From Agelas oroides (lineage: Eukaryota > Porifera > Demospongiae > Agelasida > Agelasidae): a stretch of 64,000 bases of DNA. Both the position numbers and the translations under genes were made by a program. The stretch's first letter is position 1. Every line of letters begins with the position of its first letter. The notes beneath the pieces are model-generated. The model ran no database searches and was not told where the DNA came from. It saw only the letters and a list, made by a program, of their open reading frames with translations. The stretch is taken from assembly GCA_949130485.1 (NCBI GenBank), contig OX422183.1, forward strand, positions 3,484,136-3,548,135. The letters are read 5' to 3'. This document shows positions 24,401 through 39,400 of this stretch, one piece after another.

Positions 24401-27400
24401 ACATTGATAAATAAAGCCATAACACCATCACAAAACCATCTGAATGACCTTTGGCATTAGGATCAGATTGTGAGCTGCTCCTGTTTGTAGGAAGCAGAGT
24501 CTGAAAGTTTCATGGTATATGACCAGTGATGACGCTGTTCGGCTATAAACCTCACATTGTAATGCAAATACAGGTTTTAAGTGATTGCACGTATCGACAA
24601 GGCTTCTCCGGCCATTGATTTTGCGTGAGTTACGACTATAATAAGAGTGCTAATATGTCTCCCTGTTTTCTACCATATTTTCCTCAGTATTTGTAATAGG
24701 AGGGTTAATGTAGGGAAATCCAATATATGACACAAGAACAAGTGCAATATAACTCATGCAGTGGTGCATAACAGAGAAGTAAAATCTCACCCTGCAGCCG
24801 AGCTTGTACGATAACTGGTTGGACTGGCAGCATCAGCAAATCCAAGTTGACGGCAAGCTATACGACTGTTTGATGAAGACCAGTAGTCATTACACACGGT
24901 GCCCCACTGTCCACTGTAGTAGACTTCTAGACGACCAGATGTGTAGGAGCTACTGGTGTATCCATTTCGTACCAGCCTCAGGTCACCAGAACTTGGAGCT
25001 GTGTTGTGTGTGCATGAGTTATAGATTTCACTGGCATGGAGTCTCACAACATAGCTGAATGAACATTAGCAAAACATCCTTCTATCTTTGCTCCCACATT
25101 ACATACCCTCAGTACAGTGGAGTTAAGGAACAACATGGGGTGTAAAACACTAGTATCACTATGCTAACTTGAGGAAATTAGAGCTCTTAAGGTGGTGGGA
25201 TAGATGCGGTGGGTGTGTTTTACATCAACATGAGCACTTTCAAGACTACAAAAATATTTCAAAGAAAATGAAAACAGCTGGATTACAATGAGAAGGTAGC
25301 TTCTATGGTAATATTGGCAAATGCAAAGGAGATACTTGAATGCTTCTGGTATGTGTGAAATAACACTGCTCTGTAAGTTCATTTTCGATCGATACCACAT
25401 ATAGCTACTGCCACGTACAAAAGAGATGGCTGTTTATAATGGTTACAGACAGACTTTCACTGTAGTAGAAGTACATACTACCTGCAATTTCAGAAATCAG
25501 TCAGAGCTTACTACTACATCCAGTCTCATCACTGCCATCTGTGCAGTCTCGTGTCCCATCACAGCGGTCAGAAGAGGGGATACACTGGCCGTTGGTGCAC
25601 CGAAATGCTCCACTTGAGCAGAAAACTGTAACAGTTGGTTCAAAGGACAGGTGAGTAGGAGCGGGAGGCAAACAAAGATTGTTTGTATTAGAAATCGGAT
25701 ACAGGCCCGTAGCCAGGATTTTCAGAAGGGGGATTACATGGATGTGTGCATGCCAGTATACATGGATGTGTGCATGCCAGTATGGATGCATAACTTCATA
25801 AGCATGCAAGACTGGGGGGGTCTGGGGGTGTGCTCCCCCAGGAAATTTTTGAAATTTTGAGGCCATTTGGAACAGACGTCTCCACATGTCTTCTAAAAAA
25901 TGGTATGACTCCAGGCTGTTCAGTTACCGCTCATTGTTGGCGGTGACTCAATAAAAGGCTAACTGGTGAACTCTCGAGCCTAACACCTGAATGGTGATTT
26001 ATTTACGCATGTATTTGCACGTGTCCTTTAACCTCAGCGGCGTTATCGCTTTATACACGCGTGTTCCGCATTCACCCGCCGGTCCTTCAAGAACAAAAGT
26101 GGTGCTAGCAACAATCAAACTTGTTTGGACAGTGCTGATTCTCAATGGCAACGAGGCTAGTGAACCACTTACAAACGGTAGGATACTTCAAGTGTATAGC
26201 TAGGCGTTGTATAAAATCTTTTGAAAGTTAAATGGGGGGTTCGCTTGAACCCCCCCTGCCTACGGGCCTGAGATACATAGATCTACATGTAACCAATTAA
26301 GATTAATAGTAAAACATACTGCAATTTCTTTCATCGCTTCCATCCGAGCATGTCCTGGTCCCAGTACATCGTGAAGAGGAGGAGATGCACTGGCCACTGG
26401 TACATCGAAACTGGGTAAACGTACAGCCTAAGTGTTTGTGTGCAAAGAGTGAGTACATTATGCAATATACAAGTACTACAGATTGTAAGTGAGTTTTACA
26501 ACATGTAAGGACGCCAGTGTGCAATTGACCAGGAATGGAATACTGGCCCGCAGCCAGGATTTTTAGAAGGGGGGTTACATGGATGTCTGATGTGTATGTA
26601 TGCATGCATAAGCGTGCAAGAGTAGGGGGGTCTGGGGGCATGCTCCGCCAGGAAATTTTTAGAAATTAGATGCTCTGAGATTGCTTCTGTGGCCGTTTTG
26701 GGACAGAAGCAGAGCCGTAGTGGGTGCATGGCTATTGGAGTATTGCATCCAATTTTTGGCTGTCCACGTATGCATTTGCTAAGCCAGCTGACTTCGAATT
26801 CCAAGAGAGAAGGTACTAAGGTTGGCAGAACAACGTGACATCACTATAGAAGGAAAACTGGTGAACTCTCGAGCACCTGAAATAGCGATGTATTTACGCA
26901 TGTATTTACGCGCGTCCTTTCACCGCAGCGGCGCAATCAGCTTACACGTGCGTTCCGCGCTGGTAAAAAAAACTCGCATAGCTGTAACCACACTCGTTTG
27001 GATGGCGGTGATTCTCAATAGCAGCGAGACTAGTGGACCAAATTCAAACGGTAGGGCACTTAAAAAGTACAGTTAAGCGGTGTATATAAAATCTTTTGGT
27101 GGGCAAAAGGGGGTTTCGAGCGAACCCCCTCAAACCCCCCCTGCCTACGGGCCTGGAATAACTTTCACCTTTGCAACATATTTTGTACATGTAAGCTTGC
27201 AACCGTTTACTTTCAAGTTAACAGCTCATTGGCATCACACTGCTTTCAAAGCTGTTCACGCATGGCATCGTCATCAGTCACTACGACCTCCTTAGAATAC
27301 ACTATGCATGTAGCTAGGTGGCATGCATGTGTATGCAGCTAGCTAGCAGACAAGTGTCTGTGTCGCCTGTTTGGTTCATAATATGAGCCTTGATGGATTG

Positions 27401-30400
27401 TGAGTAGGAATCATGGCTGGTATGTTTGTAAATTCCCTTCATACTACTCATAGTTCAACAGACTGTGCTAACTGCTGACAAAGTATTATTATACAACAGC
27501 AACTTGAACAAGTACAATAGTTTCCAGGCCTTTCCTGGGTCCAGTTTTTGCGATCACAAACTGGAGCTGGGAAAGGACTGGGAACAAGGTTAACAATAGC
27601 ATCAAATCTGAGTTGCCATAATTTGGAAGGATTGAGGATTTTGAAAAGGAGGTTTCCATATTGGGTGGCACAAAAATGATGACTGTGTGCATAAGTGTGT
27701 GTGCATAAGTGTGTGTGCATAAGCATGCAGGAGCTAGGGAGGAGGGGGGATTTTGAAAATGTTATATAAGTCCTTGAAAATATGCCCCCTTCAAACAAAT
27801 GCCCTCCCCACTCTTTAACCCCCATTTACTTGCATAGGCATTTTTCCCTTGTGTAATGCCCCGTGAAGTGTCTTCTGGATTATCACAACTGTCGTAGTGT
27901 AGTGTCATTGCATTCAGAAAAGCCGGTTTGAAGTTATTACTATTTAGCTTAGTAAACAGTTGTCAGCCTGTCGAGGTGTTTTTGTTTTCCTCTGAAAATG
28001 TAGACGCACGGAACAACCGGTCCTTTTCCTTCCACATCAGATCATCTCCTACTGCCACTGACAATGCAAGCCATCTTACTACCATTCTTCTGCCGGAAGT
28101 ACCAACAGACTCGGGATGTTTCTCGTGGCACGTGGCCAACAATCATGCCATTCTTCAGGATAGCTACAGCGAAGTCATCCCGTGAATATTGTCGACCTCA
28201 CATTGAACCAGTAGCTCTTCACCGATGTAGGGAGACCACACAGCTTTGTAAACATGGTGACCGCAAACTAATCCTGAAAGACGCTGCCATTGTTAGTCGC
28301 TAGTTGAGGAAAGCCCATGCAGCGTGACTCAGATTTGGGTGGGGGCGAATAGTCGAGACAAATTGAATATTCGGGCAAACACCCCCTCCCCACTTTAGCC
28401 TCAAAGTAGCATGCAAAAAGGGGGGGCGTATTTTCTAGGACTTACCGTAAATTACATGTTCTGAGATTGCTTCTAAGGTCAGTTCTTGACCACACATAAA
28501 CTAGTCTCATCTGTATCACTAGTCTCACAAGAGTATGCAGGGATATCTTCACAGCACTAAAGCTAATTTATGCACATCATACCGTATAGCGGGTTATTTT
28601 CGTGGGTGGAAATTTTCGTGAAAAGCTGGAAGAGGCCCTCAGAATTAAATTTCGTGGTTTTAAATTTCGTGGCTCGCATATAACGTAATGTGAACTTTGA
28701 ACTCGGTACACGCGATGCTGTTTCGGCGAGGAACGCGTAGCCAGACTCTCACCGGAAAGAGTCTGGCTACGCGAGACTAGAGAAAAGATGGAGCGCTTCA
28801 GTGTCGAGTCTTGCATGGTAGGCTACCACGTCTACAAAGCACGAAGTCCGTTGGTGCTCGCATACCTGAACGAGAGGTACTGGTCCTGTTTTTTGGTTGT
28901 GCTTCTGCCCTGTTCCGTCACTTCTCTGTTGACTTCCTCCATGTATCACCACACACGTGACAGCTTGAGAAAGGGGACCCTACGGATCAAGGGCACTGTT
29001 AACAGGGCACAAGTAGCGAAAAAGAACGTCGCCCGGTCCGAACGTTAGCACAGAGCTACAGTGTGGGTAGAAAATTTCGTGGGTGGAAAATTTTGTGACA
29101 CCAGAGTTGACCACGAAAATAACGAAAATTAGCACCCCACGGAAATAACCCGCTATACGGTAGTACACACTATAGTAGTATGTGTTGAGTGATGAAGTAG
29201 CTTGGAATAGGATGTTCAAGTTGGTTAACAACCTGGTGCCATGTATAATTTCAGCTTGAGTGCTATAGTGTGTGCCTGATCTCAGTATCATGTGGAAATG
29301 TCACAATCATGAGCAGATATATTATAGTGTTTATTTGTGTGCTGCATGATTTCAAGCTTTTAGGAAGTGCTTTCGTAGCATGCTGCTAGTCGATTTATCT
29401 TTTCCGCCATACCCCACTGATATACAAATGTTACATGCAGAATGTACCAGAATGTGCACAAACTTCAGCCAACAGTAGGTGAAAACTGCTCCAGTGCTGG
29501 CAGTGGAGGTTTCCATGACAACCATAGAATTTGTTGGGAGCTGTCACTGAGCAGCATCGATGCCTTTTCATCATTAATTTCAAAATGCCAAAATTTCGTT
29601 GTGATGATACCAACAATCTCAGTGCAGGTAGCCATGTCTCCTTTGGAGACTTCCCTGGTCGAGGCAAGGTTATTCCCTTGTTAGCAGTTATTTGTAACAT
29701 GGGTATATATCAGCATGAACGTTTTTGGTTAGAGGGGGGATATCTTATGACAGTGCAGCCACCATAACCAGTGTGGGGCTCACTCAGATTCCCCTAATAC
29801 CAAAAATGCAGTAAAAATAATAAACCGGTCATGCGGCTTTATAATCTCATTATGCATTTATGGACATTTACAGTGAAATTACCAGTTGTAGTAGCACTAC
29901 AATCAATAGCCACATCCTCAGAATGTACACAATCGTGGGATCCATAGGAGTTTCTTGAGCAGGAGGTCAGCCTTGACTCTGTACCAGAACACCTGACATT
30001 GTCCAACCAGATTCGTCCGGTAGTGGAACCAAACCTGCAGAACAATACAGCATGTGTACTTAATAGATTGGATGAGTGTCTGTGAGAGTGATGTGTAAGA
30101 TACTATAGAATATGAAATATGCTCATAATTATATGTGTACTGATTCATAACAAAATTAACATTAACAAGTACTCACCCTCCAGCACTACTGGTGGTCCAG
30201 CTGGTACTGGAAGAAGAAAATCCAAGTTGACGACAAGCCACACGAGTGTTTGTGGAAGACCAGAAGTCATTACACACGGTCCCCCACTGTCCACTGTAGT
30301 AGACCTCCAGACGACCGCGTGTGTAGGAGGTACTGGTGAATCCATTTTGCACAAGCCTCAGGTCACCAGAACTTGGACCTATTAACAGTGAGTTGTTTTA

Positions 30401-33400
30401 TGCTTATACATGTGTTTAAACATACAGTCATGCAATAATGCAAACACACTGCTGTAGGAGTATATAATTAGTATACTACAAGGCAGTAGTTGGCAAGAAA
30501 GGTGATAGAGACATCTGCATGCAATCTTTTGAGTAAATAACATGTCCCTGCAGTTGCAAATTTTTATACAATTTCAGGAATGAGAAACAACTTACCACAC
30601 CCTATCTCATCACTGCCATCAGTGCAGTCTCGAATCCCATCACAGCGATCAGAGGAGTGAATACATTGAAGATTGCTGCACCGAAATGCACCAGTTCCAC
30701 AAGAGACTGCAATAGGTGATTCGAATTTCAAAGGTCAGGTAAGAGAACAAAATAAATGGGGCCTGAACACATTTTTTGAGTTGAGAACTAAGGTGAACAA
30801 CAGCAAAACTTACTGCAGTTCCTTTCATCACTTCCATCAGAGCATGTCTCGAGTCCACCACATCGTGTAAAGGTAGGGATACACTCACCACTGGTACACC
30901 GGAACTGGGTAGAGCTGCAACCTAGGTGTTTGCGTATGTGAAAATGAGTGAATGCATATGCAAGTATGTATACACAGTGGCGTAGGAACCGTAGCGGCCG
31001 TAGCGGCTTTGGCCGCTACACTTTTTAGGCCGTAAATTAATATTCATAACCTGCATGCTATAAGTTAGCTCAAGCTAGCCTTGTTCTCTGGAAGTAAGGC
31101 TAAGCTCAAGCAGCCTCTTCGTTGCATCAGTCTCATATGCAGTTACATGCGTACATTTCCGATTAGTAAATCTTGGCAGTGAGATGGCTCGGTACGTGGT
31201 GAAGCTAATGCAGATTTTCAAGGAGACTACTACAAGCGACGAAAGCTAGCCGGGCGGTCTCCTGGGAACGACAACGAAGTCAGTATAATCTGTTTTCCAC
31301 ATAAATTTGTACTGGATGGTTGGTAAGGTCTGCGAACGAGGCTAGAATATTATACACTGTTGAAAAAAGGATTTATTTTGCAGTCTAAAGGTGCACACTT
31401 TGAAAAACTTCGCCGCCGTTCTATGCGCGGCGAAATTACTTTCCATTTTCTTAGCAGCGCTTTGCGCGGCACAGCATGGCCTCTACACTTCAAATTTGGT
31501 TCCTATGCCTATGATACATGCACCACAAGCTCCTGAAAATATGCCCCCCCATTACTTTGAGAAAAAGCAAAGAGGGGGCGATTGCTTGAAATATTCAATC
31601 AGTCTCGTGTACCACACCCAGCTCGTTACAACATGAAATTGACTGTCATGATGACAGCCACAGCTTTTTCAAAGAACAGCAGCTTCGCTGAATGTGTACT
31701 ATGGGAAATCAGAGGCATTTGTGCAAATGTTAAACCGAGAGGCATCAGAGCAACTTGAATCATCAGTGGTGACAGGGAACAACCCTGCGTAAGATTGTAC
31801 TACAAGCAACAAAAACCTTGGCGGTGGCCAGCAAATGAGGCTAATGAGGCCATAGTGATTTTGTGTGTACATGATTACAAACACACTTGACAACGGAGCT
31901 AAACCAAAAGATCACTAAAAGCATGCCCAAATCTAGAAGACATTCACTGTGAGGCGTTTACACGGGGGGAGAAATGCCTATTCCAGAATTGGGGGTTACT
32001 CAAATGCGTATTTTCGGGAGCTTACAGTATAAGTTTACAAGTATAGCTACTAAGAGGTCATTGTATCAGGGGAGATAGCACCAAGCTGTAATTGTAACGC
32101 ACTGCAGTAAATAGCCACATCCTCAGAATGGCCACAGTCGTGAACTCCAAATGTGTTTCTTGAGCAAGAAGTCAGCCATGATTCTGTACCGAAGCAGTAG
32201 ACATTATCCAGCCAGATTGTTCCCGTCGAAGACCCAAACCTACAGAATGATAGTACTATTTAGAACAAATTTAACACCTAATGAAGCAAGAGCACATAGG
32301 AATGGGCGGCAAGAGTAAGAGCGTGTAAAATTTGAAACTGACAGAATTTACTGCCAGTACTAAAAAAAAGCCATTGTTGCTAAGTATGTGACCAGGTGTT
32401 CTATTTTTAGTATGATCCAATAAATTTGACCAGACTACGGGCTTCTATTGGAGTTACACATTCAAGCTGCCCGTTCTTATGTGATTAATAGCATGAGTGA
32501 AGGGCTGTCACAAAGTAAACAGGCCACCAAAGGAGGTGGTCCCAGGGGCTAGTCTACTTCATGTCCCACTCTAAAGTAAATTATCCCCCTTCTTGCATGC
32601 AATCATTGTCCTGTGTGTCCTACCTGGCTTTTGTCTCAACCAGTGTTCCAACAAGTAAAGAAAAACTGTTCTAAAATACTTTGTGGGCAAGTTGTGTCAC
32701 AGATGCTGTGTCATTCATCCCTCGAGTTTCCCACAACCAGATAGCTTTAAGTTTGATGATTGGACTGTACAAGAGTCGAATATTTACCATTCAAGTTGTA
32801 CAGCCATCACATTAAACTTATTCACATTATGGTGAATGCGTGTAGACACTATTTGAGCCTGAGGGAACATCTATACCAAAGTTTAAAACTCTAGTTTGTG
32901 GGTTGAGTGGGGGACCATTTACTTCAAGGGGGGATCCGTTACTCTGGAGTAAGTGATCCCTGGGGGAACAGCTACCCTGGAGTATATTGCCTAGGAGACC
33001 AATTGCTTGAGCCAGGGGACCCTCTAGATCAGGGGCCCTGTGACAGGGTTGCTAATTGTATGAGGTGAAGTGCAATTATGCCGTCATGAGTGCTATCTAC
33101 CCCAAATTGTATATACAAAAAAAAACAACATCCTGCTCCTTGTTAATCACAAACAATTTGTCTACTTTACAGGATACTGTGATAAGTATGAGCATGCATG
33201 AATGTGATATGATGGTTTGCAGTATACAAGTTTACAGTATACAAGTTTAGAGTGCATTGTATAGTTTATATCGCAAATTCTTGCCGTTGTATGCACCAAC
33301 CAATCAGTGTGCTATAAATACAATTTGTGTGATTTTGTCATAGTTATTTTAATCTGAAATTTTTCTACCTGCACAATTACAAAAATAATTGCACACTTTT

Positions 33401-36400
33401 CTATGGGAGTAAATGTAAATATATATATAATGGTCATGATCATGCCTGCAAATTGTTCTAAGGTGCGGAAGTACTGTCAATGTAAACACACTTGGGTTAC
33501 TTCAAAAAACATTTTTAAGTTGTCTCAGTTGCACTATTATCCAAGAATGCTACCAAACAGGCACCAAGCATCAGCACCCCAAGAATGACAACTGGCGTAG
33601 ATATACTGTATAACATTAATAAACTCCTGCCTAGCTAATTTACGGCTATAACCATCTGTCTCTACTGTTGCAAATGAAATAGTGCATGGTATGTCTTCTC
33701 TTAGTTCATGGATATATTTATAGAGTGAAAGCTTTGCACAAACACGTAGTTTGCCAGTTCAAGATTTCATTCAGCTGTGTATCATGTGCTGATGTGATAA
33801 TGCGACCACCAACTCTAAGGTGAGGTGATTTCTGTAGATATTTATGCAACATGACACCTGGAATAAGCATGCATATGTGAAGTTGATGGATAAACAGAAG
33901 AAGTGTTGAAGGCTGGAGAAGTGTTGACACACAAGGCATCTCCATCGATAATGTAACTTAATGGGTGTGTTATCTGGGTACTGGCCACAAAAAACTTAAT
34001 CTGTTTGTATCTACTTTTCAGTTGTACAGGGCCATGGAAACATTATTGACAACGACAGGCAACAATGTCTGACCAACTGCAAAAGGTGAATGACCAGAAA
34101 AGGAGAAGACTGATGCACCAGCAGAAGAGTAATTAAAGGGTGAGTATATTGTAAGCTCATGATATTATGCCCCATTTTTTGTACACTACATTGAGTCTAA
34201 AGCAGGGAGGGGGCATTAATCAAATAGTATTGACAAGAGTTTATTACAATAAGAATGTGCAACTCCCATATGGTTTCTACACCACCATCTGGACAGTATG
34301 ATGTAGGCAATCAGCAGTAAACCTGCTTAGCAGGTACTTAACATGAAGCCATTCTAGTTGCTAGTGTACATTAGCTGAGTGAGCACTGTAGCAAAAGCCC
34401 GCCTCTTTATAGTCTTGTCACCAGACCAAATTTTTTTGCGCATGCCCTGCGGCCTTGTTGAAAAATAGGGTCTGGAAACCTTCACTATAAAATCTGGGGC
34501 CAGTTGACATAAAGCAGTCAGTAATGGTAGGTGCTAATTGCATTATCAGTTACTAGCAGTCTTGGCGCACAAAAATCTGCAAGCTGGCTATCTGTGATGA
34601 TGTTAAGCCTAATTGACTTCACTGAGCAATCTGATTAGTGCGACAACATGCCGATACACTCGTATAATTACACCCCAGTTTCACCAGTGAACGTATCCAG
34701 ACCCTATTTTTCGACAAGGCCACAGGGCACTTGCGAAAATTTGGTCTGGGGATGAGACTAGCCTCTTTACTGCTGTGTTTTTACAGCTTAGCATGTTCAC
34801 TACTGATTGCGTACATCATCCTATCCAGATGCCAGGTACAGAAAACATATGGAAGTTGCACACTCTTATGGTTATGAACTCTTGGTATTGGCCATACACC
34901 CCCTGCATGGTTTAATGCGGTGCTCGGTACGAGGTCAACAATACATTCACTACGACTGCTGTGGCTTTCTGAAAGAACAGCACTATCACTGGTCATGTAC
35001 TATGGGAAATCAGCAGCACCTGATACTAAGTTGAGAGCCATCAAAGTAGCTTGCATCTTTAGTGGTAACAAGGGAAACACTTGTAAGCTTGTACCACGAG
35101 CAACGAAACCTGAGTGGTGGCCTGCGAACTAGTTTGGTGGTTTCTTGTGTAAACGTTAACCAAAACACTTGATGGCAAAAGCTCACCAAATGCATGCCCA
35201 CTATAACCGTGAGGAGTTTATATGAGTGAAAATTACCTATGTAAAAAAATTTGGGGGTAACGAAAACTATGTGGAAGTACCAGCAAAACCAATTTGATGG
35301 ATTAGGTTTTGTGTGGATATCATTTGGACTACTCATTATACAAGTATAAAATCCTTACCCTCCAGCACTACTGGTGGTCCAGCTGGTATTAAGACTTAAG
35401 TATCCAAGTTCACGACAAGCTACACGAGTATTTATGGAGTCCCAAAGGTCATCACACACAGTCCCCCAATGCCCATTGTAGTAAATTTCCAGACGACCAG
35501 AGGTGAGGGAGGCATGAGTGAATCCATTTTGCACCAGCCTTAGTTGACCAAAAGTCTGAGCTGTGTAAATGTGTTCATTTGCGAGTGCATGTGCACATGC
35601 ATGTGTGTGCGTATGAGCATACATATTTGTGAGCACTTAAACTTTGTAGCTTTGATACTTCACCTACCTTAATTTACAGGTTTAATTGTATGAGGTGAAT
35701 ATGAAAAGAAAAAAGAAAGGGCAGTCACTTGGCATTGCTCTGACTACCAATCTACAGCTACCAGGTTATCACCATGCAGCCCTCATTGTGGAGTGCATTA
35801 GCATGAGGCTCTGAATGAGGGATAGGTTTGGGTAGATTATGCTGGCATAATTTTCTGAATAATAGGTACCAGAAAGCATTGAGCATTATGCGGGAATAAT
35901 AGGTACTTTTTGAGCATAATGTATCTGTGGTAGACTGGTAATCTTGTCCTCAGACCATGTCCCAATCCCAGACCGTGGAGTATCTGGTCCGCATACCAGT
36001 GATAGAGTCCTAACGTGATAGCTAAGGGAACAGCACATGGTCCATGTAGTCTGCTGGTAGGTCTTGACAGTGTTGTTACACCCCAAGAGTGTAAATATTA
36101 CACCCCAAGATGCGAAATAAAGGACCCGCGTAATATAATTACACCTCAAGATGTAACTTAATCTTAAAGGATCCGCAATATAACATAATACACATGCAGG
36201 CCAGAGGAAGCATTGGACATCCAATCTGAGTTGATATTCGTTAATGGCATGGTGTACGTACCTCATGAATGAAACTTTGGTACACCAACAACTCTCCCTT
36301 CACCAGCTACACCACTGTCACCCCCCACAGCGACTCCCGAAGTGCTTACGTGACGTCACACGTTCAATATACCTACGTATAAAACCATTGCGTGTATTGA

Positions 36401-39400
36401 GCGCGCTACCGTGCTTCGGGCTAATATTACGCGCGCGCGTAATGCGCGGGTATAAAGCAGGTGAAGGGGTGCCTCGCTATTCAAGATTTGATAAACTGAT
36501 GTCTGGCTCCTCCCTTGAGGGTAAAGCTTTTTTTAAGAAGCCACAAAACTCTGAACTCTAAGTCAGCTAAATTTGCAGCACAAAACCCTGACCTCTTAAC
36601 CCTTCTACTTCAGGTCTTGTAGCTAAGTAGTGGTGAACTTGTTCCTAAAGCCTACTAACAAAGATTTTACCTACGTATAGCACTGAACTCTAAAGTGTTC
36701 GAGCCAGGGTAAACCTGCAGCACTAACCTTCCGTGAGCATCTTGGGGTGCGGTTACTTTGCTCGTATAATGTAATACACAGGCCAGAGGAAGCGTTGGAC
36801 ATCCAATCTGAGTTGATATTCGTTAATGGCATGTTGCAGAATGAAACTTTGGAACACCAACAAGTCTCCCTTCACCAGCTACACCATCATAGCGAGAAGC
36901 GATTTCCCCGCTTACGTGACGTCACACGTTCAATATGCCTACGTATAAAATCATTGCTACGTGTATTGAGCACGCTACTGTGCTTCAGGCTAACAATACG
37001 TGTGTAACGCGCGGGCGTAAGCTGGTGAAGGCGTGCCTTGCTATTCACGATTGATAAACTTATGTCTGGCTCCTCCCTTGAGGGTAACGCTTCTTAGCTA
37101 AATACCAGTGAACTGCATTTTGGCATAAAGTTTTTAGATAAGTAGTGCTTACATCACATATGATCACACAGTAACGTGGTGCTTGGTCCACATGCATGTG
37201 TTTTGTGCTGTTCATAAGTAGCAATGAACTGCGTTTTGCTAAAGCCTACTACCAAAGTTTGTACCTACGTACCACTGAATTCTAAAGTGTTTGAGCCAAG
37301 GAAAACCATCAGCATTAAACTGCTTATGAGCATCTTGGTGTTCGGTTACTTTGCTCGTTACACCCCAAGATGCAACTTAAAGGATCCGCGTAAATTACAC
37401 CCCAAGATGCAACTTAAAGGACCCGCGTAAATAATATAATACACAGGCCAGAGGAAGCGTTGGACATCCAATCTGAGTTGATATTCGTTAATGGCATGGT
37501 GCACTTACCCCAGGAATGAAACTTTGGTACACCAACAACTCTCCCTTCACCAGCTACACCACCGTCACCCCTCACAGCAACTCCCGAAGCGCTTACGTGG
37601 CGTCACACGTTCAATAAACCTACGTATAAAATCATTGCTACCTGTATTGAGCGCGCTACCATGCTTCGGACTAATAATACGCGCGTAACGCGCGAGTATA
37701 AAGCAGGTGAAGGCGTGCCTCGCTATTAGGCCTTGATAGATTATGCTCAAGCCCCTGCCTATTATTCTATTCTCTGATTCCCAAAATTTTGACCCATTAT
37801 GCTTTACAATTCACCTATTATGCTTTTCGATTCACCTATTATGCTTCTCATTTCACCACAGAAAATTTATATACCACAGTTGAAAACATGAACAGACAAC
37901 TTAGAACATGAGTTACAAGACACATATAGCAAAAAAAAATAGAAATTTCAATCAACCATGTGGTTTTCCCAGTTAATGCACACTTAATTAACTTAATCCG
38001 TTCTAGCCTGTATGTAATTGTGGACTCTTGACCTAGAACTGTATCACTGCAGACTGAAGGAACAGCCTGGCTGTTGTAATAAAACAGTTGAGCCTACAGG
38101 TACTGAGAGTGAGAGTCCATCATTCAAGAAATCAGCCTATTATGCCTGGATCATCATGAAAATCAGCCTATTATGCCAGCATAATTCTTGATGCTCAAGA
38201 GTACCTATTCAAATTATGCCAGCATAATCTATCAAGGCCTACTTGCTATTCACGATTGATAAACTGATGTCTGGCTCCTCCCTTGAGGGTAAAGCTTATT
38301 TCAAGAAGCCACAAAACTCTGAACTCTAAGGTTTCCTACTTCAGCTACATTTGCAGCATAAAACCCCTGATCTCTTAAGCCTTCTACTTCAGGTCTTGTG
38401 GCTAAGTAGCAGTGAACTTTTTTAGCCTACTAACAAAGATTTTACCTACGCATAGCACTGAACTCAAAGTGTTCGAGCCAAGGTAAACCTGCAGCACTAA
38501 CTTTCCGTGAGCATCTTGGGGTGCGGTTACTTTGCTCGTTGCATCCCTAGATGCAAAAACCAATATAATACACAGGCCAGAGGAAGCGTTGGAAATCCAA
38601 TCTGAGTTGATATTCGTTAGTGGCATGGTGCACTTACCCCAGGAATGAAACTTTGGTACACCAACAATTCTCCCTTCACCAGCTACACCACCGTCACCCC
38701 TCACAGCGACTCCCGAAGCGATTTTCCCGCTTACGTGACGTCACGCGTTCAATATACTACGTATAAAATCATTGCTGCGTGTATTGAGCGCGCTACCGTA
38801 CTTCGGGCTAATATTACGCGCACGTAATGCGCGAGTATAAAGCAGGTGAAGGCGTGCTGGCTATTCATGATTGATAAACTGATGTCTGGCTCCTCCCTTG
38901 AGAGTAAAGCTTTACAAGAAGCCACAAAACTCTGAACCCTAAAGCTTTCTACTTCAGGTAAATAAATCCTGATCTCTAAAGCCTTCTACCTCTGGTCTTA
39001 TAGCTAAGTAGCAGTGAACTTTGTTTTCCTAAAGCCTACTAACAAACATTTTACCTACGTATAGCACTGAACTCTAAAAGTGTTCGAGCCAAGGTAAACC
39101 TGCAGCACTAACCTCCTATGAGCATCTTGGAGTGCGGTTACTTTGCTCGTATATTAATAATATATAATATAATACACAGGCCAGAGGAAGCGTTGGACAT
39201 CCAATCTGAGTTGACATCCGTTAATGGCACGGTGTCATAAAATTTTGGGGCCCCCGTTAGAATGGGGCCCCATGGGGCCCCATATTATTAACATTATGGG
39301 GCTCCCATCGGGATTTTGGGGCCCCCTTTGAACTTGCGCTTTTGGCGAGGTGGGAAGTAGCGTATGTCTATCCCATGCAATCATGTCAGAATCTGCCAAG

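Larger units (their letters stand above)
22803..24790. other. Intron 10 contents
   Basis: Contains the 49-bp element at 23830-23878 and a 14-bp tandem repeat at 24092-24220. Two short inverted GGTAACC/TACGG-type stretches near 22915 and 23415 (CCGTAGATCTGGAAATTTTTG and its reverse complement) suggest a further TIR element of about 0.5 kb. No coding exon was found. Confidence 0.5.

Noticed and set aside
36244..38827. Similar plus-strand frames with HQLHH in several CRE-TATA units
   Set aside because: Frames are not kept between units: starts, ends and phases differ. The similarity is at the DNA level.
38995..39086. TAGCTAAGTAG and GTTCGAGCC resemble RNA polymerase III A and B boxes, repeated in each unit
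   Set aside because: Spacing of about 77 bases is long, there is no terminator or poly-A tail, and short degenerate motifs occur by chance. No SINE call made.
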